From: Planctomycetota bacterium
Lineage (GTDB): Bacteria > Planctomycetota > UBA8108 > UBA1146
DNA: 64,000 nt
Assembly (NCBI GenBank): GCA_014240375.1
Contig: JAAZXB010000001.1
Location: 116,110 to 180,109 of the forward strand
Direction of reading: 5' to 3'
Part shown: positions 56,160 through 64,000 of the stretch, one piece after another
How the letters are laid out: the number at the start of each line of letters is the position of its first letter
How positions within the stretch are numbered: the stretch's first letter is position 1
Position numbers and translations under genes: made by a program
The notes under the pieces: generated by a model
Seen by the model: the letters and a program-made list of their open reading frames with translations, nothing else
Told to the model about the DNA's origin: nothing
Database searches by the model: none

Positions 56160-58991
56160 TCAGGGGCAGATCAGACCATTCAGGCAACCGATGGAATCGG
56201 ACGTGACGTCGGCACCGCAGTCGAGGGAAGCACCAGGAAATCCAAGAAAGAGCTCATTGAGAATCTGAATCACGTCACTCAGATTTACCTGCCCTCCGTC
56301 ATCCACATCGCAGGCGTCCTCACACTGAAACGAGCCGGCGTTGCCAAACAGGAGTTCGAGCATCTGAATCGCGTCGCTCAAATCCCTGTTTCCATCGATA
56401 TTGCAATCACCCCGGATGAAGTCGTTCTCGACTGGCGGGGGTGGAGTTGTACTGCAGGAGAGATTATGAATCTCGATCAGATCCACGCCCGCCTCGACCA
56501 CATTGCCGAATCCGGTATCGCCGACGTGGAACCGCAACATCACTGTCCCGGATGGAGAGGCGCCTTCCTGGATCCAGAACCCATTCTGATACCACCCTCC
56601 CAGTGCTTCAGGATTACCCCTACCCACCTCCTCGACCTCCACCCAGGTGAGTCCCTCATCCAGGCTCTTGTAGACGAACAGGGAGTCATCGGGAGTGGTG
56701 ATGGATGTCGCATTGGAAAACCACCGCCAGTAGGAAACTCGGTGAAGGCCCGTATCGCTGAGTGGGTATGCCACGCTGGTCAGGGTGGTATCCCCACCAT
56801 CGACATCATGCGCTCCCTGAGTTTGTCCAACGCCTCCAAGGCCCGTAACGTAACAGGTCAAATCCCCACTGGAGGAAGGAACTCCACCGCTAGCCTGCGC
56901 TGCAGAAGCATACGGGTCTCCCCACTCCCATCTTCCTGCGGTCGCGGTATCCGAAGCCTCGGCAGTACTCCAACCTGGATCGGTGCTGAATTGCTCCTCC
57001 ACAACGGTGATCAGATCCGTGGCCACAGTCGTGGAGTAGTAGACTCCCAGATCAGCATCGGGTGGAAGGGTGGTGGTTTGGCTGGCATCATCCTGAATGC
57101 TGACAAACCACTCGATGGAATCGAGGCAGTTCAGCGGAGGAAAGGTTCCCTCATAGACCCCCGGAGATGTTTCGGTGAGCAAGAAGGCCTGGAATGGAGC
57201 CCCCTCGAATCGATAGATGACCATCGAGCCATTTGGAAGTGGAGTCGCAAGGATCTCCTCAACCAGCACCCGAATCGGAGTCGAAGCCGCAGGGGGCACC
57301 GTCGCTCCTGGGCCCAGATCCAACCCCAGGAGGAGAGTGAGTAGTTCTGGACAGACGACGCCGTGAGCCGCAGCTGCCGCACAGATCTCGTCAAATTGGG
57401 GGGTGCCATTCTCCACATTGGTATCATCATCGTTGACCGTGAGGACCTCGATCAGCATGTCATAGTGAAAAGGTTGAGATGCGCTAGCACCGATCGTCAG
57501 GCTACTCCAGTCGACAAACAGCTCCCTGATGAGGGCAGTTCCTGCCGCTTCCCCCAGTTGCGTGACCATCGTCTGCCGCAGGTCAAACCAGAATCCAGCC
57601 AACGCCTGGCCGCAGTAATGAATCCCTGAAGAACAGGGAATCTGTACATTTGCAGCGACGACGTCTCGGACAAAGGTCCCCGGGCCGGAAAAATCCCTGC
57701 CGATGATCCCCTCACCCAGATAGACCACCGCCAGTGAATCACCATAGCCTTCCCCGAATGACTGCTGTGCCAGCCCAAGGGAATTGACGATGTGATGGCC
57801 GAACTCGTGAAGTACGACCGAAGAATAAGCACTATCTACGCATCCGGCTCCGGATTGGAGGAAGCGTAGCATCGTCAATGCGGGATCATAATAAGCGTTG
57901 CAGCTCCCTGCCATTCCAGTGGTCGCTGTCACCGGGGTCACCATCGCTGGGAATCCCCCGGGAGCATCGACATAGAATCGGAACGCCTCTTCCATGTAAT
58001 GGAAGGCGTTGCCCTGTGCCGTCTCGGCAATGACTTGCCCACTGTTGATGACCAGATCCACTCCTGCTGGATCTGCAGTGGCAGAGGCGGTCGCATCGGC
58101 AGAACTGTCACTGGAGATTGAACCCCACTGGCCCTGTAGGCCGGCCAGCACCGTGAAATTGGAGCCCGTGGCATTCGACAGCAAGAAGGATCCGTCAGCA
58201 GCGGTGAAGGTGCTAACACCTCCGCCAGAGACCTGCGCTCCTGACAGAGGAAAGCTGATGGTGGTTCCCGGTGATTGCGGAGCGGTACCTTCAGTTCTGA
58301 AGACGCTGGCGGTTCCTGGTACATCGATCTGACAGATCTGTTCCTCGACTGCGAGGACTTGACCCGACTGAGCATCGACATCGACACGAAGATTACTGTG
58401 ATGCCCCGGTATGGTAGAAACTCCCGAGTTGACCCAGCAGAGGGTCGGTTCTCCATCTTTACCCGGTGCCAGTTGCAGCGTCGGCTGCAACCAGTCACGA
58501 GAAGGGTGCCCCAACCTGGCGACTTGCAACGCTGAGTCTTTGTTGAGAACTGGTGCTGGAATCTCCTCAGGAGTCGAGTAGCGAAATGCTCGATAGGTAA
58601 CGGTCCAGAGTCCCGTGAGCCGATCGCGTATCGCGAGGCTCCGTCCCAACGCCCCTCGAACTGAATACCCGTTCATCTGCTGAGTCCAGCCGGCAAACAC
58701 CTGGTCCTCAGATTTTTGCCGAATCCAGGACAGGTTCATGGTGGAGGAGGTGTCGGGTCCCAGTGTTCTCTCGAGATCCATCGTCAGAGCAGCATGCACA
58801 TCCGTGGAGGCGGGGCCCAGACGGGTACCGTCCCTCAATTCTGCCCCCAGCATCGATTCGGGGTTGAGAAGTACCGCCGACAACACGATCCACGTCATTG
58901 TGAAGTTAAAGGTCCCCCACACATGGATGGATCGATGGGATCCAGATGGACTAAATCCTCGACTGAGAATCAATTTCAGAGACATATCCAC
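56160..58991 (-). CDS. Secreted M36/M4-like metallopeptidase with C-terminal dockerin-like module (paralogue of 53054..55966)
   Basis: YSSVVLHEFGHHIVNSLGLAQQSFGEGYGDSLAVV; C-term FIRGDCNIDGNRDLSDAIQMLELLF...VNLSDVIQILNELF...NGLICP. Confidence 0.85.
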   Translation of the reverse strand: MDMSLKLILSRGFSPSGSHRSIHVWGTFNFTMTWIVLSAVLLNPESMLGAELRDGTRLGPASTDVHAALTMDLERTLGPDTSSTMNLSWIRQKSEDQVFAGWTQQMNGYSVRGALGRSLAIRDRLTGLWTVTYRAFRYSTPEEIPAPVLNKDSALQVARLGHPSRDWLQPTLQLAPGKDGEPTLCWVNSGVSTIPGHHSNLRVDVDAQSGQVLAVEEQICQIDVPGTASVFRTEGTAPQSPGTTISFPLSGAQVSGGGVSTFTAADGSFLLSNATGSNFTVLAGLQGQWGSISSDSSADATASATADPAGVDLVINSGQVIAETAQGNAFHYMEEAFRFYVDAPGGFPAMVTPVTATTGMAGSCNAYYDPALTMLRFLQSGAGCVDSAYSSVVLHEFGHHIVNSLGLAQQSFGEGYGDSLAVVYLGEGIIGRDFSGPGTFVRDVVAANVQIPCSSGIHYCGQALAGFWFDLRQTMVTQLGEAAGTALIRELFVDWSSLTIGASASQPFHYDMLIEVLTVNDDDTNVENGTPQFDEICAAAAAHGVVCPELLTLLLGLDLGPGATVPPAASTPIRVLVEEILATPLPNGSMVIYRFEGAPFQAFLLTETSPGVYEGTFPPLNCLDSIEWFVSIQDDASQTTTLPPDADLGVYYSTTVATDLITVVEEQFSTDPGWSTAEASDTATAGRWEWGDPYASAAQASGGVPSSSGDLTCYVTGLGGVGQTQGAHDVDGGDTTLTSVAYPLSDTGLHRVSYWRWFSNATSITTPDDSLFVYKSLDEGLTWVEVEEVGRGNPEALGGWYQNGFWIQEGASPSGTVMLRFHVGDTGFGNVVEAGVDLIEIHNLSCSTTPPPPVENDFIRGDCNIDGNRDLSDAIQMLELLFGNAGSFQCEDACDVDDGGQVNLSDVIQILNELFLGFPGASLDCGADVTSDSIGCLNGLICP

Positions 58992-59236
58992 TGAAGTAAT
59001 CCAGACTAACTAAACAGATAGAGCCTTACCGATTGGTAATGCAAGCAAGGTCCTATAACGAACATGGCCGTTCGCTGACCGATAACAATAAAATCTAGCG
59101 TCCTGCAATCGCAAAGCCCAAAATAGCCGGGCTTCCTTATCTATATGCAGAACCACTCGACTCCTAAATCTAACCTCCTTGTAATGAGGAGAGTAAGGGA
59201 CACCCCCGAACATGTCAAACTATTCATTACGTTATT

Positions 59237-59632
59237 TTATTCCACTATTTTCGGCAGCACAACTCCCTTGTTAATCGACACCATCGCCCCCCGATCCACC
59301 CCTAACCAGCCCCAGGAGAGCAATAGCCCCGATCCACCCAGCGGTGTCACCCACCGAAACAGGGAAGGGCCTCCTCCTGCAAGGAGCAGCAGGGAACCAC
59401 AAAAAAGCACAGTCGCCAATAGCATCAATCGTCCCTGTCCGACTCTTCCGATGGCACCACAGATCCAGATTCCAATGGCGTGCCAGAACAGGAATCTGCA
59501 CCCGATCTCCCACTGTCCCAGCGCAGCAGGATCCGCAGTCTCCTGCAGACGATGAGTTCCCCAAGCACTACACCCAACAGCAATCGCCGCCAGAAAATAT
59601 GCAACTCTGATCAATCCAGATGAACTCAGCAC
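59237..59632 (-). CDS. DUF423-like small membrane protein
   Basis: RFLFWHAIGIWICGAIGR...FCGSLLLLAGGGPSLFRWVTPLGGSGLLLSWGWLGVD; GTG start overlapping the upstream methylase stop. Confidence 0.7.
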   Translation of the reverse strand: MLSSSGLIRVAYFLAAIAVGCSAWGTHRLQETADPAALGQWEIGCRFLFWHAIGIWICGAIGRVGQGRLMLLATVLFCGSLLLLAGGGPSLFRWVTPLGGSGLLLSWGWLGVDRGAMVSINKGVVLPKIVE

Positions 59633-60798
59633 AGCCCCCCCTGCTCTCGTTCGATGGCAAAGAGCCATTCATGCACTTCATCTTCTGTTCGCCCTTCGGC
59701 TGGCCGAAACTGCCTGCTGGCTCCTCCTCGGTCACTCCTGAATCTCCGATATGGAATCTCGTGCAACATCTGATCCCTGTCACCTGCGGGTGACCAGGAC
59801 TGGAGCATCTGAAGAATTTCCGTTCTCGAGAGGATCCCTTCTTCACTGTAAGAAAGAACGATTCCCCTCGCCTGTGCTCGTTGAATGATGCTTTGCATCG
59901 CATCTCTACAGTCCGTTCCTCGACGGCTACATAGTGGAGAAGACACATCTTTCCACGGTAACAATCCGGTTTTTCCATACAGTTGGAGTTCAAGGGAATC
60001 GTCAGATTCCTCCATCGGCAACCGTGAAATCACTTCTGGAAGATGGTAGTTGGCTCCATATTGTCGGTGATTATAAGGCGGATCGAGATACAGAAGATCG
60101 CACTCCACCTGCTCGATCCACTCCCCGGCCTCACAACGATTGGCCTGTCCGATCGGCCCCTCGACGGTGGCAGGAATTCGAAGTTTCAGATCATTCAGTG
60201 AGTTCTGTTGCCAACTCTTGAGATAGGCACCGTAGGTTCCAGAGATGTTGGCCACTCGATCTGCGGCATCGATGACACTGACAATCAACAGCCACATCTC
60301 ATTCTCCTGCAAACGATCATCGATTCGCCACTGTCGGATCTGATCGATGATGGCATCCAGACGAGCGGCATTGACCGGAGTCAGATATCCCCTCTCCGCC
60401 GTCCCTGCTGGAGAAAACTGCCGTACCAGAATTCCCTCTCTGGCAGGCAATTCCTGCTCCAGATACCGAATCAATTTCAGAAAGGGCATCCATGCATCGG
60501 GATCAGCGGGACTCGCATCGTGGACCCTCTTGGCTTCCATCGGTTCCATCGATTCCCAATGATCCTGAACTCCACTGAATGACGGCGGGCCCGGGCATTC
60601 CAGATAGACCTTCTGGAACGCCAAAGAACAGTGCATCAGATCGGTGGAAATCACACGGTAGCCACGAGCCCGGAAAAAACGGCCGACAGACCCGCTACCT
60701 GCAAACAGATCGCAGACGGTGCCACCTCGAAAACCGGCCCGCTTGGCTGCGAGCAGGATCTCATCGAGCAATGGAGTCTTGTTTCCAAGCCAGCGCAA
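59626..60798 (-). CDS. D12-like DNA adenine N6-methyltransferase (COG3392-like)
   Basis: RWLGNKTPLLDEIL, VCDLFAGSGSVGRFFRARGYRVISTDLM, LLYLDPPYNHRQYGANYHLPEVI; TTG start after gaggag. Confidence 0.85.
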   Translation of the reverse strand: MRWLGNKTPLLDEILLAAKRAGFRGGTVCDLFAGSGSVGRFFRARGYRVISTDLMHCSLAFQKVYLECPGPPSFSGVQDHWESMEPMEAKRVHDASPADPDAWMPFLKLIRYLEQELPAREGILVRQFSPAGTAERGYLTPVNAARLDAIIDQIRQWRIDDRLQENEMWLLIVSVIDAADRVANISGTYGAYLKSWQQNSLNDLKLRIPATVEGPIGQANRCEAGEWIEQVECDLLYLDPPYNHRQYGANYHLPEVISRLPMEESDDSLELQLYGKTGLLPWKDVSSPLCSRRGTDCRDAMQSIIQRAQARGIVLSYSEEGILSRTEILQMLQSWSPAGDRDQMLHEIPYRRFRSDRGGASRQFRPAEGRTEDEVHEWLFAIEREQGGLC

Positions 60799-60799
60799 T

Positions 60800-62200
60800 C
60801 TACTCCTCGCAAAGCAGGAGTAATTCTCGAACCGATCGGTTGGAATCCCCCTGCCCCGAGTGCATCAATAGTTTCTCGCGGATCTCAACCTGCCCGAAGT
60901 ACTCCAGCAGTAACTCTCGAAACTTCCGTGCCGGGTTCTGTTCCCCCTGCTTGGCCCAGCGACCGGTCAGAAGTCCAGTATCGGTGGAGTACGAGATCAG
61001 CAGCCTAGAACTCCGATCCTTGCACGCTTGAGCCACTCCTCGAAACGCCTCCTCAACCCGAACGCTGCTGCAGAAATCGGAGCGGTACCTGATCTCCTGC
61101 TTTGGATATCGACCCTTGGTCAGAGAACCTCCCCGGCTCTCCAGTTCTGGATAGTCGTAGGCAACCAGGGTTTCCAGAACATGGTAAAAGCGCGAGTAGT
61201 TGTCTGCGGTATAGGGCGGATCCAGATAGACCAGATCCACTTCCTCGTCATCGAGTGGACTTCCTGGAGCGAGCAATCGCTGAACATCGCTACAGAAGAC
61301 CCGGTTCCCTGCGAGCCTTGGATGGTGGGACCACTCTCTCAGGATCGCTTCGAGCGCCAGTTCGAATTGCTGATCGATGTCGATTATCCGGCGCTTGGCC
61401 ACCGCTACAAGTTCAGGATCTCGGGCGATCGATCGAGGCTGAGCAAAGTGACTGGTCCCAGACGTACTTACCGAAACCGCATGCAGCAGAGCTGCGAGGT
61501 ATATTGCCCGCTTCCTCTCCCGAAAAGGATCCGAGGAGGGGATCGCCTCGATGGCATGGCGGATCGAATCGATCCGAATCGACTGCCTCAGTCCAAAGTA
61601 GACATGAGACCAGTACGCCGTGCAGAGCATCGCCGGAGAGCCCCCTGAGGATTTCCGTCTCTGGTCGAGCAAGTGTTCCAGACGACTCGCAAGAGGCTGA
61701 TGAACTCCTCCATCATCTTCATCGGATGAGATTCCGCTGGCGTCATGGGGAATCGGAGCCTGGGCCACAAAGGAGCGATAACGCTCCATGGCACCGCTAT
61801 CGCTCGCATTTCCCGAACCCTCTTTCAGCACCTGGTCGAGCAATGAATCTTCCAGGTCCAGGGCTCTCGGCGCCAGGTTGGTGAGCCACTGAGCATTCTC
61901 CTCTGTCGCACTACCCAGATCCTGGAGATGGTCCAACTGGTCGAGGTAGTTTCGCCACGACTCATCCCCCTCGAGGTGAGCGCTCGCCACGATGGAGGAG
62001 AAGTGTTGAACATCGTTGCTCAGGATCCGATAGGTCGGGGCGAACCAGCGAGATACGGCAGCGGTTCCAGCACACGCGTCGAGAAGAGTTTGACCTGGAT
62101 CCAACAGATCACGTACTGCACCGTCGAGGAATTCTTCGCACAGTCTCGTCTTGGCTCCCATGTACCAAAGGGTTCGTAATTCTGCCAGATCTCTGCTCAT
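60800..62200 (-). CDS. D12-like DNA adenine N6-methyltransferase, second and divergent
   Basis: WYMGAKTRLCEEF, LLDACAGTAAVSRWFAPTYRILSNDVQ, LVYLDPPYTADNYSRFYHVLETLVAYDYPEL. Confidence 0.83.
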   Translation of the reverse strand: MSRDLAELRTLWYMGAKTRLCEEFLDGAVRDLLDPGQTLLDACAGTAAVSRWFAPTYRILSNDVQHFSSIVASAHLEGDESWRNYLDQLDHLQDLGSATEENAQWLTNLAPRALDLEDSLLDQVLKEGSGNASDSGAMERYRSFVAQAPIPHDASGISSDEDDGGVHQPLASRLEHLLDQRRKSSGGSPAMLCTAYWSHVYFGLRQSIRIDSIRHAIEAIPSSDPFRERKRAIYLAALLHAVSVSTSGTSHFAQPRSIARDPELVAVAKRRIIDIDQQFELALEAILREWSHHPRLAGNRVFCSDVQRLLAPGSPLDDEEVDLVYLDPPYTADNYSRFYHVLETLVAYDYPELESRGGSLTKGRYPKQEIRYRSDFCSSVRVEEAFRGVAQACKDRSSRLLISYSTDTGLLTGRWAKQGEQNPARKFRELLLEYFGQVEIREKLLMHSGQGDSNRSVRELLLLCEE

Positions 62201-62790
62201 CCGTGACTACCCACCCGTTCGAGAATTTCGCGAAGACTGGCGAGCCAATCCCTCTGCAGATCGGCACAGCGCACAGCACGCCGTCCGATGATGAGAGAAG
62301 CCCAACCCTTCCATGATGACACGAATTCGACCAGAGAGCCGCCGCCGTCCGCCATGATCATCAAGCGCACCTGACTTCTGAAAGGCCCTCTCCCAGCATC
62401 CCAGGAGATGCCCCTCAGCGGGAGTGCGTTCGAGTCCTGAGAACCTGCAATGGAGATAACTTCGTCTTGCATGATCACACCGCCAGAGAGGGGTGCCCCC
62501 CCCCAGGGTTGCCAGATCAGTTCAAATCGTGATCCCGGTTTCCACGCCTCTCCCTGGATCCACCGAGCAGATTCCAGGCCCTGGCACCACCGAGGCCATT
62601 CCTCCAGCTTGGAAATCGACTCCCAAGTCTCCTTGGGCTCGATGTTGAACCAGGTGGTTTCACGAACCGAGAGTATACGCAAGGTTTCCGGAACCCCTCC
62701 CTGGGCCAGGTCGGACCCACTCCATGCTCGAAGAGCCCGCAGTGAGGCCCCAGCGTCCGGCATTCTGTGTCTCCTGCTGGATGGGGTCAA
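62197..62790 (-). CDS. SRPBCC/polyketide-cyclase-like protein
   Basis: RETTWFNIEPKETWESISKLEEWPRWCQGLESARWIQGEAWKPGSRFELIWQ; ATGA overlap with downstream methylase. Confidence 0.6.
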   Translation of the reverse strand: MTPSSRRHRMPDAGASLRALRAWSGSDLAQGGVPETLRILSVRETTWFNIEPKETWESISKLEEWPRWCQGLESARWIQGEAWKPGSRFELIWQPWGGAPLSGGVIMQDEVISIAGSQDSNALPLRGISWDAGRGPFRSQVRLMIMADGGGSLVEFVSSWKGWASLIIGRRAVRCADLQRDWLASLREILERVGSHG

Positions 62791-62943
62791 GTCCAGCGAC
62801 TCAGATCAGATGACAAGTTGCATTTACCCTGTAATAATATGAATAGACTCAGGAATTGATGGGCAATCCCTCACGATCCCCATCGAGGCCTGATCTCTGC
62901 AGAGCAAATTACTTTGGATCCATTTGAAGGGCGTATTTGTTTC

Positions 62944-63411
62944 ATGGCTCGACCTCTTCTGCCATTGGTGCAGGCCATCATCCTTTGCGACAGAGTTTAC
63001 AAGGATGACGAGACACGCAAATGCGTGCTGGCTGGCACTTTCAACCAGATCCCCTTGGCGGAGTTCCCTTGTGAATATCAGCCCGCATCACTGTACCTCA
63101 ATCTGAGTGATTTCTCCGGTCACCACACCGTTTCATTCCGTTTCAAACGTCTCGCAGATGACTCCATTCTCGAAGAGAGTCCCGATTTCCCCCTCGAACA
63201 TTCAGATCGCAGAGAACACCACGAGTGCATCTTTGAACTGCCACCGATGGAATTCCCAGAACCGGGACGCTACACCTGGGAAGTGGTCTTCAACGGAACC
63301 GATGTGATCGGTACCGCCGACGTGGAAGCGGTATTGATGGAACTCAGCAGTCATGAAGAAGAGTTGAATGAGGGCCCGCAAAATGAGGGCCCGCAAGAGG
63401 AACAGAACTGA
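62944..63411 (+). CDS. DUF6941-like small protein
   Basis: PLLPLVQAIILCDRVYKDDETRKCVLAGTFNQIPLAEFP; family call from memory of the pattern; start at internal ATG preferred. Confidence 0.6.
   Translation: MARPLLPLVQAIILCDRVYKDDETRKCVLAGTFNQIPLAEFPCEYQPASLYLNLSDFSGHHTVSFRFKRLADDSILEESPDFPLEHSDRREHHECIFELPPMEFPEPGRYTWEVVFNGTDVIGTADVEAVLMELSSHEEELNEGPQNEGPQEEQN
63367..63396. repeat. 15-bp perfect tandem duplication (aatgagggcccgcaa x2) encoding NEGPQ NEGPQ
   Basis: Direct reading. Confidence 0.96.
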
Positions 63412-63427
63412 TCGTCTTTTCTGCAGC

Positions 63428-63458
63428 ACATCACTGCAGTACATCACTGCAGTACATC
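63428..63458. repeat. 13-bp tandem repeat (acatcactgcagt x2 plus partial), intergenic
   Basis: Direct reading. Confidence 0.94.
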
Positions 63459-63504
63459 TCCTCGACCACTCCCGTCGAGGGATCATGCCCGGGCCGATGA
63501 CCTC

Positions 63505-63608
63505 GTCACACCGTCACACCGTCACACCGTCACACTGTCACACCGTCACACCGTCACACCGTCACTCCGTCACTCCGTCGCTCCGTCGCTCCGTCACTCC
63601 GTCGCTCC
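63505..63608. repeat. 8-bp VNTR-like array, 13 units (GTCACACC / GTCACTCC / GTCGCTCC)
   Basis: Direct reading; units 1-7 GTCACAC(C/T), 8-13 GTC(A/G)CTCC. Confidence 0.97.
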
Positions 63609-63914
63609 ATCACCATCCGCTTCCCCCTTGGATGCTGGTTCCACTCCAATAATCTTGTTGAAGTGTCCACGTAGGATCTGAATCTTCCCTGGTTTGAGAT
63701 TCACCAGTTGTTCCTCGAATAACTCACGAAGTCGATGACGAGCCAGCAAAGCTGTAACCCTCGCAGCAACTCTCGGACTCGGATCCCTCAGCGTGGGAGC
63801 CATGACTCTGGCCTCATCCACTCCCGGACCGAGAGCGAGGACCTCCTTCAACAGCGCCTTTCGCTCCCGCCCCCGCGATTCGAGATATTTCTCCAACAAA
63901 TCTTCGGGGATCAT
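63594..63914 (-). CDS. Small hypothetical protein with HEAT-like text
   Basis: Start MIPEDLLEKYLESRGRERK set by ATGA overlap with the truncated upstream CDS; stop falls inside the 8-bp array. Confidence 0.6.
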   Translation of the reverse strand: MIPEDLLEKYLESRGRERKALLKEVLALGPGVDEARVMAPTLRDPSPRVAARVTALLARHRLRELFEEQLVNLKPGKIQILRGHFNKIIGVEPASKGEADGDGATE

Positions 63915-64000
63915 CTCAATCGCTCCAGAAGTTGTGCCTGATCCTTCTTTGCAGTGGCAATCCATTGCAAGATGAACTGGTTGGTTGCACCGGGTTCAAG
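63911..64000 (-). CDS. C-terminal end of an unidentified CDS truncated by the window end
   Basis: Open frame from 64000: LEPGATNQFILQWIATAKKDQAQLLERLR*; stop overlaps the next ATG (ATGA). Not in ORF track. Confidence 0.6.
   Translation of the reverse strand, partial: LEPGATNQFILQWIATAKKDQAQLLERLR

Noticed and set aside
56466-57344. 292-aa plus-strand ORF
   Set aside because: Antisense to the second M36-like peptidase; composition consistent with a shadow frame.
59114-59134. AAGCCC...GGGCTT as a terminator
   Set aside because: 6-bp stem with long loop and no clear T-tract; too weak to call.
59237-62790. Methylase pair as a complete BREX/DISARM/Type I defence island
   Set aside because: No helicase, nuclease, ATPase or specificity subunit visible in the flanks.
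63505-63608. Possible CRISPR array
   Set aside because: Units are 8 bp and contiguous with no spacers; simple tandem array.
63368-63652. 94-aa plus-strand ORF rich in HTVTPSH repeats
   Set aside because: Translation of the 8-bp array; no RBS or independent evidence of coding.

Overview
The window is about 64 kb of protein-dense DNA that looks chromosomal and planctomycete/PVC-like. That placement is inferred from PVC-type CxxCH cytochromes, DUF1080, DUF1111 and dockerin-like modules, and from a MoxR/DUF58/BatA/VWA cluster; no taxonomy search was run. Recognisable loci include: (i) an eight-gene, end-overlapping MoxR-DUF58-BatA-VWA-PQQ-squalene-cyclase-like-DUF4175-like-coiled-coil cluster running off the left edge; (ii) guaB-guaA-ribH-nusB-ftsY; (iii) two DUF1111-type di-haem proteins; (iv) KorA/KorB-like subunits, TldE/TldD, NagA and a ROK kinase; (v) a PVC-type haem protein, DUF1080 and an isolated rpmH; (vi) a MinD/ParA-like ATPase next to an FHA-TM-M64 peptidase fusion; (vii) a FolM-like/FolB/FolK cluster; (viii) a Mn/Zn ABC transporter with a DtxR-family regulator and a likely operator palindrome; (ix) two paralogous secreted M36/M4-like metallopeptidases with dockerin-like C-termini; (x) two adjacent D12-like DNA adenine methylases with no visible restriction nuclease. 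The most unexpected pattern is the many short perfect or near-perfect tandem duplications. The repeat unit is always a multiple of 3 bp inside genes (12, 15, 18) and never in the intergenic cases I found (8, 13, 14, 16). Hidden items missing from the ORF track include two edge-truncated CDSs and a TTG-initiated single-TM micro-ORF between guaA and ribH. No rRNA, tRNA, CRISPR array, transposase or prophage was recognised. All family assignments come from motif reading, not database searches.
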